From Erythrophleum ivorense (Eukaryota; Streptophyta; Magnoliopsida; Fabales; Fabaceae), in contig JAIUCV010000009.1 of the NCBI GenBank assembly GCA_026724425.1, positions 23,577,846 to 23,641,845 of the forward strand: a stretch of DNA of 64,000 nt, in the 5' to 3' direction. The position numbers were made by a program, and so were the translations under genes. Under the pieces are notes generated by a model. That model saw nothing but the letters and a program-made list of their open reading frames with translations. It was not told the origin of the DNA and ran no database searches. This document shows positions 47,001-57,393 of the stretch, in pieces; within the stretch, counting starts at the first letter, position 1, and every line of letters begins with the position of its first letter.

Positions 47001-48493
47001 CAAGTTTAAAAGTCCATCACGTAGTGACACAAATTGATGGATCAGAGAAGATAAGTATAAACCATGTAAGTGGACAAATATTTCACAAAGTAAAGTAACA
47101 TTTATAAAACACGTAGGTAACTTTGTCAATACAATAATAACTTCTACAAAACATATTAGTATTTTTGCTTTGCGAAACATGGTAGTAATTGTTTAACATT
47201 TTTTGCAAATGTTGCCATCACATATATAAATTGATGATATTGTCTTATGAAAGTTACTTCAGTTTGTAAAATGTTTATGCACTTTCTGTTTGTGAAATTG
47301 CACATGCTTATCAGAAAGTACTGAGTTTCTTTATAAAGCCACTAGTTGTCGTAGCTGAGTTGAGTATTTCCTTTATTGACATTAATTTTGGTTGGTACTG
47401 AGTTCAGTAAAAGTGGTGTGTCTCATGGAGTTTCTTGCATCTAGCTTGCCTTTCTTTTCAACCTAGTCCTAAACTACATTGCTATTGCAGTCAAAAAGGG
47501 CAATTCAAGGGGATGCTTTTCCACCATGTAATTAAGCACTATGTGATTCAGGCAGGGGATAGCCAAGGGACTGGAGCTACAGAAGACTGGAACCTGAGAG
47601 GAAAGCATTATACGAGGTTTTATTATTCTTCTGGTTTTATAATTAGGTGTTTCTAATATCGGAAGACAACATCTTTTGGATGATTTATGAGCATGTTTAG
47701 TACATTTTCTTTTTAATTAATAAATGTTGTGATGTTTAACTAGTATGAAACATGAAGCATTTATGCTTGGAACTTCCAAGGGCAAACACTTGAACAAGAG
47801 ATTTAATCTTTTCATTACAACTGCACCGATACCTGATCTAAATGAGAAGCTTATTCTATTTGGGCGAGTCATCAAGGGAGAGGATGTTGTTCAGGTGACT
47901 GAATCTGCTTTGTTCTCATCATTATGTGTGTGGTAGTGCTCTTTTCTTTTCTTTTTTCTTTTTTTTTTTAATTTTGTGGGGTTTTTTTTGGGGGGGTTTA
48001 TTGCACCTTTCATATTAAAGAGTGGAAAAGTTTTTCACACATCTTTATATTTTGTCACTCATTAATGTTTATCCATCTTTTTTTTTTCTTAAATGTAGTT
48101 TTTGGGATGTAATAAATCATGGTTAAATGTCTTACTGAATGTCATTAGTATCCCAGTAGCTGCCATTTTGGATCTTCCTAATCTAAACATTTGGATAAAT
48201 TTAGTTTAATGTACTTAGATTTGCACACGTTTGAAAAAAATATTTTTATGCTGTTTAAAGTTCAATATCAATCAATTATATATCTATATTTCTATAATAA
48301 AAAAAATTATATTGTTAAATGCTCACAATATTTGTACAAAGATTTCCGACGGGATTTATGTTTATGATTGATGATTGATATTGAATGTTACATAATCTTC
48401 TGCCAGGAAATTGAAGAAGTGGATACTGATGAACACTTTCAACCTAAAATTTCTATTGGGATACTTGATGTGACGCTGAAACAGAAGATCTGA
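34943..48493 (+). CDS. CYP21-4: Membrane-anchored cyclophilin-like peptidyl-prolyl isomerase family protein
   Basis: Seven coding exons join to 693 nt (230 residues): 34943-35094, 44953-44992, 46099-46149, 46252-46337, 47491-47616, 47744-47894 and 48407-48493; all junctions are GT-AG and phases agree. The protein has a basic N-terminus (QQSKRKKGPS), one transmembrane helix (about 24-45), a linker, then a cyclophilin fold (about 80-225). It resembles the Arabidopsis CYP21-3/CYP21-4 pair, which I recall as about 230 residues, a type II protein with CYP21-4 placed in the Golgi. Against human cyclophilin A, Gln63 (Q130) and Phe113 (F175) are kept, but Arg55 is H122, Phe60 is Y127, Trp121 falls on D183 and His126 on L188, so isomerase activity is doubtful. 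Intron 2 is 9858 bp and filled with a LINE and a copia element. Which paralogue it is cannot be settled here. Confidence 0.88.
36099..37028 (+). pseudogene. RTE LINE apurinic/apyrimidinic-type endonuclease, truncated frame
   Basis: An open stretch of 309 codons. After an N-terminal leader, the endonuclease begins near FGTWNIGTLTGK (about residue 71). The family's active-site set can be seen: N in TWNIG, E in QETKW, D and N in GGDLNG, D in SQIDF, H in TTQHR. This enzyme nicks target DNA for target-primed reverse transcription. The intact element would continue into the reverse transcriptase, but TGA at 37026 and further stops end it here. The true start of the ancestral frame is unclear. Confidence 0.88.
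37029..39180 (+). pseudogene. RTE LINE reverse transcriptase, broken by stops and frameshifts
   Basis: The second half of the LINE polyprotein in pieces. Pieces include VTERDIRERWKSYFHRLFNE (near 37550), MENGRAVGLDNI, a fingers region HIVFIDLKKAYDRIPRE (about 38104-38152) that shifts frame at an A run near 38168-38180, LHQGSTLNPYLF, the catalytic FADDIVL (about 38383) and a C-terminal RWFGHVRRRP with trailing arginine-rich part. At least three frame changes and several in-frame stops (for example 37627, 37882) prevent translation. Confidence 0.85.
39271..39466 (-). repeat. 3' LTR of the copia element
   Basis: About 196 bp, closely similar to 44350-44551 in the same orientation. The internal side is CTATCCCTCAAACTG, whose complement is a purine-rich primer tract. 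Confidence 0.85.
40040..43260 (-). pseudogene. Ty1-copia gag-pol remains
   Basis: Minus-strand fragments in the copia order. Gag: 43212-42847 (LDSSLKEVRGKILG, FSEIRREDSRKKLM). Linker: 42818-42585 (FFSKERIEWLQKLINQS). Protease-integrase junction: 42547-42314 (VRIVDGSLSMVTG, LVPNLSCNLLSISKLT). Integrase zinc-finger region near 42214-42014 and C-terminal part near 41475-41270 (KCVFLRYSKHQKGY). Reverse transcriptase: 40855-40670 (GCKWIFNLKYKADVSVLKGA, YQETFALVEKLYTIRVLLS) and 40236-40048 (GMLVCKLVDTLMNPSNK, YQRLVRKLIYFFHTRSDI). Many stops and frameshifts separate them; no catalytic YVDD block was found intact. Once a polyprotein for the element's replication, it cannot be translated now. Confidence 0.85.
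43837..44068. repeat. Direct duplication in the copia leader
   Basis: Two copies of a 93-95 bp segment starting TTAGTTGAACACACCA (43837-43931 and 43976-44068) lie 139 bp apart, differing by a few bases and a small indel. They fall between the primer site and gag. Confidence 0.8.
44337..44349 (-). other. Primer binding site of the copia element
   Basis: Read on the minus strand this is TGGTATCAGAGCC, complementary to the 3' end of initiator tRNA-Met, next to the inner end of the 5' LTR. Confidence 0.88.
44350..44551 (-). repeat. 5' LTR of the copia element
   Basis: About 202 bp, preceded on the plus strand by CTCTGATACCA, the complement of the tRNA-Met primer site. It carries a longer A run than the other LTR. 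Confidence 0.85.
44953..44992 (+). CDS. CYP21-4: Cyclophilin exon 3
   Basis: A 40-nt exon between TGCATTCAG and GTACAATT that completes Arg51 and encodes SRFASEDHMTISQ. This is the linker after the membrane helix; phase matches both neighbours. Confidence 0.8.
45416..45885. repeat. Long inverted repeat (foldback/MITE-like) in intron 3
   Basis: The left arm, about 45416-45640, pairs with the right arm, about 45697-45885. Matching stretches include GATTGCTCAAAAGTGGTCATT against its near complement at about 45755-45775, GCTAGAGCTGTTGCATTTAAA against 45789-45812, and CCTGGCAAACCTCAT against the complement near 45853. The loop is about 55 bp. No transposase is encoded and the outer limits are uncertain; the region upstream (45090-45410) carries two similar copies of a 'tttttgtccctcaaatttatt' segment. 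Confidence 0.7.
46099..46149 (+). CDS. CYP21-4: Cyclophilin exon 4
   Basis: A 51-nt exon, AENSFGDSKKSELPGYA, between TTTTTTTAG and GTGAGT. It leads into the first strand of the cyclophilin fold. Confidence 0.8.
46252..46337 (+). CDS. CYP21-4: Cyclophilin exon 5
   Basis: Encodes VLNTSKGSIVIELYKES followed by APEVVDEFIDL, the first strands and first helix of the fold, ending in phase 2 before GTGAGT. The motif 'G-x-I-x-I-E-L' and 'A-P-x-x-V-x-x-F' are typical of cyclophilins. Confidence 0.88.
46338..47490 (+). other. CYP21-4: Intron 5 of the cyclophilin gene
   Basis: An 1153-bp T-rich intron from GTGAGTAC to TATTGCAG. No repeat or embedded gene was recognised. Confidence 0.75.
47491..47616 (+). 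CDS. CYP21-4: Cyclophilin exon 6 (active-site region)
   Basis: Encodes CQKGQFKGMLFHHVIKHY and VIQAGD, the counterpart of the catalytic FHRIIPGFMCQGGD segment. The catalytic arginine position is His122, while Gln130 is kept. The acceptor is CTATTGCAG and the donor GAG/GTTTTATT. Confidence 0.88.
47744..47894 (+). CDS. CYP21-4: Cyclophilin exon 7
   Basis: Encodes residues 152-202, with KHEAFMLGT, then FITTAPIPDLNEKLILFG and GRVIKGEDVVQ. This is the second half of the substrate pocket. The usual W and H of the pocket are replaced by D183 and L188. Confidence 0.88.
48407..48493 (+). CDS. CYP21-4: Cyclophilin exon 8 and stop
   Basis: Starts after TTCTGCCAG and encodes EIEEVDTDEHFQPK, the last strand and KQKI, ending TGA 48491-48493. 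The 3' UTR probably continues several hundred bases; no clear poly(A) signal could be fixed. Confidence 0.87.
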   Translation, partial: EIEEVDTDEHFQPKISIGILDVTLKQKI

Positions 48494-49281
48494 TGGATTT
48501 CTTCCAAATCAAAAGTATATTGACATCAAATACTTTTCAGCATACTTTTGCCAATAACTTCTTTCAGTACTCCGGTCAAAATTTTTCTGCAGGGTTGATG
48601 GACCTGTAGGATTATATACCTTTGGTTCACAAATGAAGTTCTGGAGACTTGGTACTGTTTTGGCTATTTTGTTTTCCTTTATTTTTGGTGGACTGTGACC
48701 TATGGGGACCGGCGTGTGGCTAATGGGTTTTGGCAGTTTGCTTGAAGGTTTGGGAGTTTCTCTTTTCTTTTTCGTATGACACATTAAATGTAACTTTGAT
48801 GGAGCATGATGAGATCACAAGTTTTTCATTGCTTTGCTGTTACGTATATGCTGTTTTACTTGATGGCCCTTTTATTGGTGAGCTAGAATAGCTACCTTTG
48901 TGAACTACTCTGTAATGATGCTCATAAACGGCATTAACTTGATAGGCGTAGAATGCTGAGGAGTGAGGACTACATTTCTAAGTTTGAAATTGAAATTGTA
49001 GTATTCCATCTGTCAATTGGCGATCAATGTTTTGGATTGTTTTATGATGTAATAGTTGCATCCATTGCACTTCTGACCCATTACAGTACAAGATGTTATG
49101 TGGCTCGGATATGCGTTCCACAACTTCTATAACTTGTTAAAATAGGTAAAATGAGAATTTGATCATCATACCAGCTTGTATTTATCAAAAGATGACCTCA
49201 TGTAGTGCAAGACAGCCAACATGATGTTTTCTGTATAACAACTATATTATTTTATTTTTTCTGATATTTTTTTCCTTTAAG
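48494..49281. other. 3' UTR and downstream region
   Basis: Sequence after the cyclophilin stop, of mixed composition, with no further coding frame that could be supported. The 3' UTR end cannot be placed. Confidence 0.4.
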
Positions 49282-50252
49282 GCTGTATTAGCAATTTGGT
49301 CCTTTAACTTATTGTTTAAATTTGATTCCTTAATTTTCTATTTGACATATTTGTCTTTTCTGTTTCATCTGTTAAAATACTTAATTGACGTACTAACATT
49401 GAATGGACGTACTAACATTGCCTAAGTGGCATTTGAGAAGACAAACGTTGTTAGGATGCCTATTTGTCTGTTAAAATGGCCTTTTAGCTTTATTTAGTAT
49501 TTTAAAAATGATCTTTTAACTTTGTTTAGTATTTTAAAATAGTCTTTTAACTTTCTTTAGTGGTCAATATACTTTAACTTTCTTTATCATTTGAAACATG
49601 GTCCTTTAACTTTCTTTAGTATTTCAAAAATATGCCAAACTTTTACTATTATAACTACCTAAAATTAATCAAAGCCAGTGAAAATAAATCAAAATAAAAT
49701 CAATGAAATTATTCTCCATCATGTTTAAAGTGCCATTACTGCGCTGATATCTTGATAGAAGGCTGATCATAATTCTTTAACATTCAAGGTAGATCGGAAA
49801 AGATCACAGACACAGCTGTGTCATCGACTTCGAACTAGAGAATCATTTTGTAATCTCTCTTGGATACGTTATTTGCATAGTTTCTATGATGCTTCATTTG
49901 AATCTTTCTTGCCTATGGTTAATTTCATTGATTATGGTTAACTTTAATTAGAATAATAAGAGTTAAGAAACTATTTTTTAAAACACTAAAGAAAACTAAG
50001 AAACCATTTTGGAATATCAAAAAGTTGAATGATCATTTTCAAAAATTAAAGAAAATTAAGGAAATATTTTTTAAGGTAGATGAGCATCTTAACGGTAGTG
50101 TTTGTCCACCTAGGATGTTATGTAAGCAATGATAAGAACATATGTTTAAGTATTCTGATAGATCTAATGTAAAAAAATATGGCACAGATTGAAAATTAAG
50201 GGATTAAATAAAAATAAATAAATAAGTTAAGTAATCAAAATATCACTACTAT
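49282..50252. mobile_element. Foldback element downstream of the cyclophilin gene
   Basis: The left end TTAGCAATTTGGTCCTTTAA and right end TTAAGTAATCAAAATATCACTA are imperfect inverted repeats, and the arms continue inward: CCTTAATTTTCTATTTGACATA on the left against the complement of GATTGAAAATTAAGGG on the right, and GACAAACGTTGTTAGGATGCC against the complement of GCATCTTAACGGTAGTGTTTGTC. The centre holds four near copies of a roughly 37-bp TTTAACTTTCTTTAGTATTT unit. No coding potential was seen. Confidence 0.6.
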
Positions 50253-50536
50253 ATTCTATTTAATGGTATGATGGATTGACACTTTTAAATTTTTTTAATA
50301 CATAATTCAAATATATATAGTAGTAACTAATAATTCTAGAAATATTAAGAAATTATTAGTTCATTTATATTTAGTACATTCATATTCAAGATGTTTGGAG
50401 TCTTAAGATGCCGCTAATAGTACTTTGGTTGACTACTTGAAAAATGTATCATGCTAAACCGTTATAATTTTTTGGTCTCCAAATATATATATATATATAT
50501 ATTATGTCTTTATCTTAACTTACAAATTTTAATTAG

Positions 50537-51300
50537 ACAAAAATATATTTTTGGTCCTTTATCTTTATTTTAAGTTTCATTTTGATCTCTTAATTTTATT
50601 TTGTTGCAATAATTTTACTTTAGATTTCATTCCCCCCCCCCTTAGTTTTACTTTATTCCAATTTAATCTTTTAATTTAATCTTATATTTCATTTTCATTC
50701 TTTAATTTTATTTTATTTTAATTTAATTCCTTAACTTGCAAAAACTACTCAAATTTTCCCCGTCCCTCTCACATCGTCAAAATGTTTAATAAAAAAGTTT
50801 TACATGCCTACTTGGTAGCTTAACACTTATAATTTCTTATCAACTTGGATCTTACTTGCCATAATACTTTTCTCTATGTTGTTGCTCAAATCTAACTAAT
50901 GCTCTCATTTTAATTTGTGTAAGTATTGTTGCAAGGGAGATTAAGGTCACTACCTATGTTTATAGATAATATGTATTGTTGCAATGGAGATTAAGGTCAC
51001 TACCTATATTTATAGATAATATGCTCCCATTATCTTGGATTTACAAAACAGGTTTATATGGTGATAAGGAAGGTTTGGTAGTATTAGAAAGAATGAAATA
51101 TTTGAGTGTTATTTGAAAGAGATCAAATTGAAATTTAAAAAAACAAAAGTTAAAAACAAAAGTGAACATTAAAATAAAATTAAGACACAAAAATGAAATA
51201 TGATGTGAAATTAAGGGATTAAATTGGAACATTAAGTTAAAGGATGACAATAAAATATCAAATAAAGTCAAGGAATTAAAAGTATATTTTTTCCTTTTAA
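50537..51300. mobile_element. Second foldback element of the same word family
   Basis: The left arm (about 50537-50760), with TTTTTGGTCCTTTATCTTTA and CATTTTGATCTCTTAATTTT, is mirrored by the right arm (about 51115-51300), whose complement reads TTAATTCCTTGACTTTATTT and TTCCAATTTAATCCCTTAAT. The interior includes a C10 run (about 50632-50641) and the 50-bp tandem duplication described separately. Ends are approximate. Confidence 0.5.
50923..51022. repeat. 50-bp tandem duplication
   Basis: GTATTGTTGCAAGGGAGATT and the following 30 bp are repeated with a 50-bp period (50923 and 50973), differing at two or three bases. Confidence 0.85.
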
Positions 51301-51888
51301 ATATTAAGTTTGACAATGTAAATTTTTTTATTATTTTATAAAATAAAGCATAAAATATTTACACTCATATGTGTTTAACATTAAATATATAGATTTTTGT
51401 TAATTTAAAATTATAAAATTTTTTATATTTTAAAAATATATTACCATTCAATCACTTTTAAGGGCATGTTTAATATAATTATTAAGATGTTAAAAATCAA
51501 TCAACCAATTAAATGTGATTGTCAAATGATTAAAACACTCTTTAAGTAAATATATCAAACTTTCACAAGTAATTTCTAAATCTAAAAAGTATATACCACT
51601 TCACTTTAAACAACTTCAAAAAGAGGAGTAATGTTTGATGATGTTATATGCAATAAATTGAGTGTGTTTTAGGTAGTGTTAAAAAAATTGAATTAAATTG
51701 CCTGGTCAAATCGAAAAACTGGTGAACTGACCATTTGTCTAATTCAATTAAACCTTAAAACCAGCTAGTTAAAAAATTAGTTAAATTGGACAAAAATCGA
51801 TGAAATTGGATAGTTCGATAAGTTGAACAATTCTTTTTTTTTTTTTTTGGTTTCTTCATTGAAGTTAAGAGCAAAAACATTTGATGAA
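51301..51888. other. AT-rich spacer
   Basis: AT-rich, with a T run near 51835-51848. No gene or element with clear ends was found. Confidence 0.45.
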
Positions 51889-54800
51889 TATAACAACCCT
51901 AATTCCTAATTATAGTAATTAAGCTTAATTAAATGGTTAATAATAATAAATCAAAGCCTAAAGTTATTATAATTAATTGAAATAGGAGAAAGTGGAGAAA
52001 TCTGAACCTGATATTATTAAGGTTATTAACTAAGCTACTATAATTAATTGAATCCACAAGTGATTATAATTATCAATTAAGATCTTTGATTCATTATTAC
52101 TATTGATTTCACTCACAAAAACCTCTTATAAGCGTTCCCAATGCATTACATAACATTATCATAAAAGAAACCAAGGTTTCTAAGTGAAAATAAGGATATG
52201 GGAATCCTTCACCACAACTTGGACTTTCTCCGTCCTGGCTAAGTTGGTTACTGAAACCTAAAAACTAAATTGGGGGACTCCCATCGCGACTTGGTATACC
52301 AGCGTTGTGGGGTAAGTGCTCTTAGGAACTACTGTTCATACTTTTGCGAATCTCGCCGCAGTGGGAGAGCATTTTGGAACCTACTGTAGCAAATTTCACA
52401 ATTTGTGCCACGACGGGCCATACCTAAGCCGCAGTGGGCCATACCTGAGCTGTGGCAAAACCAGCTACTGGAACCCATAATTTTCCTCAATCAATTCTCA
52501 TTGCAAATTGATCCTCTCGCATTGTGGCGAATCTACTCTTTGGAACACTTCTTACCTAACTTTCTTGACTTATGTCACAACTAAACATCTTACGCCACGG
52601 CAAGGTTACTCTCTGTTACTCACTCTCTTTGGGTGAATTTTTCGTTTTGTACCACGGCAAGACATCACGCGCTGTGATACTCCTCACCTCTAATTGCCTC
52701 TTGGCCGCGACTTATCTAATCTTAGCCACGGCTTAGCTAATCTTGGTTGCAACTCAACTCTCTTTTACACCTATACCTCCCAATTTCATCCCATACACTC
52801 CAACTCTCCCTCTAACAATACTCTAGGGCCACTTTACATTAGTTTGTAGGGTTCTAATAACATTCAACTACCTAATTTACTTAACATGTCTCTCACTACT
52901 AAAACAAATACTAGATGTTGATTCCTACTTATCTACTATCATACATCAGCAATTTATATATCAATAACAGTAAGAAGGATTCATAACTACTAATATTATG
53001 ATCCAAATATAAATTCAAATATAGGCTCAATGCATTACTAGTCTAAGTTAACAATTAAGGTATCACATGATTGCATTCTTAAATAATAGACCATATCTTA
53101 GGATCAACAAGGTTCTATATCAAATATATAAGTGCATATATCAAATTTCAAGTTGTAAAAAATCTAACTCCCTATTAGTTATATCATTGTTTACTAAAAC
53201 ATAAAATACCTACACTTGATAACATGATTATATGATGATGATGCTATATAAAATAATAACAAAAATTAGCATATATCATAGAATTGTTCCATTCAAGTGC
53301 AGAATTTTTCACACATGGTCTTAGCTTATGGATGTTCATCCACTTGCTTCCCTTTATCCTTACCCGAAGGACCTTCTCCTGAAATAGTTAACCCATGAAA
53401 TGGGATGAGATTGCAAATTTCAATAACCAAAGGTAAATTCTATTCATATATTCTAATTTAATTAACATATATGCAATTAATCATATAAGTATCAGATATA
53501 ATAGTCATGCTAGCAAATGAAACAATTAGGTTATTAGTGACTATTAGCCCATACTAACAATCACATTTCCATATGTTATAGGCCATTAACACCAGGAGAG
53601 GTATGCCCATAACACCAACTCCTCAATGAGTGTAACCTAGGCTTAGTACATACAAAAGTCTAATCGCAACCCAATGCCCAATCGAAGCATGATACATGAG
53701 TGACAGCTGCACCACAACTCCATCATAGACTCAACAAGATCTAATCACAACATACTAGATAGCCAACCATTCACTATGCATTCAAAATTATAATTGTGCT
53801 GCATATACAAAATTAAAGAAGACATATGCATAGAATTTAACATTAACCTTAGTTACCTCACTTGTAGACAATTCTTTGAGAGCTGACAACAATGTTACTT
53901 CAACTAATAGATACAAAACTTAACCATTACTATTCCTAATCACCATTTATAGCAGCAAGCCCATTACTCAAAAGATTAAACCACAAAGGACTATGATAAT
54001 TGCTAATTTCATATATTTTATTCCCTCTAATTTTGGCACTTTAATAATTGAATATGGCTTATTGCATTTTATTATATGATAATTAAATTTAATGGCCATT
54101 TTCTGCACTTTAGGAATTAAATTGCAAAATGATTGATTTTAATGCATAATTTTCCTTAAATAATTTTGTGAATTTTCCCTATTAAAATTTTCTTATTATT
54201 TGTGCAGACTTTAAAAGGCAATGGGACTCTTAATGGTGGAAAGAAAATTTGAAGAAGAATTTAAGGTTACAAGATAAATTGAAAGGCCAAGATTTCAAAG
54301 GAGGGAAAGCCACATTTTGCAATTAGAAATAAGGGATTTTTGGATGGAAGGTAGCTCAAGTTAAACACATGCACCATTCCCTCATTCATGTAGCATTTGT
54401 CCAACAGATCATACATGTAAGTAACACTCATGAGCAACCACCATATTCAAAAGAGAAAGAGGCTTGGGTTCTATGTTGAAAGGAGAAGCTTAAGAGGAGA
54501 GATATGAGGAAGAAATATATGGGAAGTGACGTAGAACAAAGGAAGCAAGTGAACATCAAGAAGAATGTTGTAACCACTACATTTCCACTTACAAGTTAGA
54601 TGAGAAAAGCAAGTTGAATGAGTGAAGAGAAGTCACGTGAGCAAGAAGTGAGGAAGAAGCTGAGTTTGCGTGGAGTAGAATACATGAAGAAGATGCACAC
54701 TTGAGCTTGAAAAGAAGAATGTTTTGGTGAGAAGTAAGGAGCAACAATCACGTTGAACACACAAGACCAGCAGCTGAGCAGAGCATGAGTAGAAGAAACG

Positions 54801-57393
54801 CAAAACACGTAAAAAGAGAATCATGTGAAAGGAGCTTGGTTCTGACGCATGAGAAGCCACGTGAATGGAGTATGCACATCTACACAATCACGCATAAAGG
54901 CTAGAGAGGAAAAGGATCTATGGGCTAGGGAGAACTCCAACTCAAACACACACTCAAATGCATAACTGCACATGGAATGAGAAGAGAGGAAGGTTTTCAC
55001 GCTGGAGCTGAATGAGAAAAAAGAGAAAAAGCATGAGGGGAGCTAACAATGAGAAAAACATGCATAGAACGAACTAGAAGCAGAACAGAAGTGTGGAGGC
55101 TATGAATGAATGAAGTATGAGCTAAATAAAGAAATGAGCTGCACGAAGGAGGTAAAGCTACAATTTTAACATGTGAAGAGGAAGAAAACACAAAAGCTAC
55201 AGGTAGCATGAATGGAAAAGGAAGAAGCAATGTAAAAATGAGGCGAGTTGAGGTTTGGACAGTAGCGGAATAAAATGCGAAAAGGAGCAACGTGAATGTA
55301 ATAAAAGAAATAAAATAAAGCTCACATGGGAAGGAATGAGGCCCACACTTATACACACATGCATAGACACGTGAATAGTGAGAAGAATTTAGCTCCAAGC
55401 ACAATACACACAAGAGAATATGTGGGCTGCGCGTGACACACAAAAAGAAGAAGCTGGGTACGTGACTTTTAATGAGGGGCTGGAGGATTCCATTCATCGA
55501 ATAAAAAATAACGCTACCATCGTCATTCACCACATCCAGAACCCATCGTCATTTGCATTCACTACACACCACACCATTTTCCCATTCTCTCATCCTCCAT
55601 TCTTCCATCTAATGAAGTTTGAATCCTCCATCTGTGACTAGTAAGGAAGAAGGCCCTTGATGCAAGCTTGAATCCATGGATGAGCAACATATTTTTGGCT
55701 AAGAGTTTCATTTTATTTCCTTCTCTTTCTATATCAATTTTAATTATTTTATCTGCTTGGTTGAGCTTATAAGTGATTAAAATTGATATAGTTCATGATT
55801 GATGCCTGATTAGACATTGATCAGGAGAATTTTGAATGATTAATTGGTTGATTAAATACTGAATTTTTAATTTCCTACAATTATCCATGCATGCAGTTAA
55901 AGTGTTTGATGAAATGCATGTGAGAGATTGAGTGCTTGAATGTCTAATTTGAGGATTCCTTGGAGTTTAATTAGTTAATTAAGCATCCTAAGGTAAAAAT
56001 TAAGAGGCTAATTGATTGATTAATCACTCATTTAAGTATTCAAAGATCTTAATCACAAGAATAAGTAATCTGATGGTAGTTGAGGTCTCAATTAACATCA
56101 AATTGCTAAGTTCTTGATTCTTGTGTGGTAACTCAAGATACATTTGCCGTGAATATAATTAAAGACTCTTATACCAGAATTAATCACACTTGAATTAGGA
56201 TAAGGATAGTGGACACCAAGGATGAATCCAAAGCTAGTTACAAGCCCATCATTCACCTCATAACTCATACAATTAGTTACTGTTTAGGAACTTTATTTCA
56301 ATTTCATTTTAGATAGTTTAAGTCAATCAAAACCCCCTAAATTAGATAGTTCTAGGATCTTTTAACACTTAGAAAGCCCAATTAAACATTGAACTCTATT
56401 TCCAAGGGAGATGACCTAGATTGCACCACTAGCTAATATTAATCTAATCTAGTTTTATTTTGAGGGTTACGTGACAAACTCGTCAAACTACCTAGAGAAT
56501 ACTTACCCAGCCACTAGAATAACCAAATTCGGCTTTGGTTATGCCTACACCAGTAACCTCAGAACACACTCCAAATTCTGGGCAAATTCGCACAAAATCA
56601 CCACACATATCATAAATAAGCTATAGAGGTCCTAAACCAGTAAAACATGCATAAAAAATGAGAAGTTTATATTTACCAAATATCTTTTCTAACCTCGACC
56701 TCTGAAAATCCTCTAAGAAAATATCAAACAACCCATATTAGATTTGAGGTGTAAGTGAAAATACTCCAAATGAAAAACCAATTAGGTCAAATTGAAGAGA
56801 AAGAGGAGGGGGTCAAGTTATATAACAATTATTTTAGCTAATTTTAGCTCTAGTAGTGGGAAATGATGGATTTATGCTAAGAACCCTAGCCTCTACCTTA
56901 AACCTCCAAAAATGCTTTGTGTCTCTTGTGTTTTTGAATTCAAGTGAATAACAAGGAGTTTCTCTTAGGGTTTAAGTGAGAAATGGGCTAACCCATCAGC
57001 CTTAAGTTTAATTGGGCTCCTTCCTAATTGTTGGGCCTTGGTTTGATGAATTAGACTATAGAACTTTTAGGATTTTTAATGAGGTTTTAGGCTTCTAACT
57101 TACTAAACCAGATTGGGTCATTACTAAATAGTCTCTCTTAGACTAAGTTTCACAATAAGAAGTTAGTTACTCAAAAATATAGTTGGGCCTCTATTAGTGT
57201 TTATTCATGGCATATTTAAATTAATTATGAGCCTAGACTGAGTTTCTAACCCAATTGAATATTTAAACCCATATTAACAATTTATTCCTCTATAAGTTCC
57301 ATTTCCCCTTTCCACTTAATTGTTTTCTTTAACTACCCACACTAATTCCCTAACTCATCATAATAACTCTTAAATAAATCTCAGGGTGTTACA
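51889..57393 (-). mobile_element. Solo LTR, family A, reverse (copy A6), split by a Tat/Ogre-like LTR
   Basis: Starts TATAACAACCCTAATTCC and ends TCTCAGGGTGTTACA, with a perfect ATGAA duplication (51884-51888 and 57394-57398). The terminal TG is decayed to TA. Without the insert at 53994-56485 it is about 3.0 kb. The GC array (about 52240-52750) and the conserved block (about 53560-53755) are both strongly decayed, making this one of the older copies. The stretches 52750-53990 and 56490-57393 contain no gene. Confidence 0.85.
53994..56485 (+). mobile_element. Probable Tat/Ogre-type solo LTR inside copy A6
   Basis: A 2.5-kb insert starting TGATAATTGCTAATTTC and ending CGTGACAAACTCGTCA, with flanks GACTA (53989-53993) and AACTA (56486-56490), a 5-bp duplication with one mismatch. 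The start and the GGGAGATGACCT segment near the end (about 56407) resemble LTRs of Tat/Ogre/Athila-type gypsy elements as I remember them. The middle (54430-55460) is purine-rich on the plus strand, which produces long but unconvincing minus-strand frames. No coding sequence is supported. Confidence 0.6.

Noticed and set aside
54997..55533. A 178-codon open frame on the minus strand
   Set aside because: It reads the complement of a purine-rich stretch inside a Tat/Ogre-like LTR, giving a Phe/Ser/Leu-rich sequence without any domain. It is a composition artefact.
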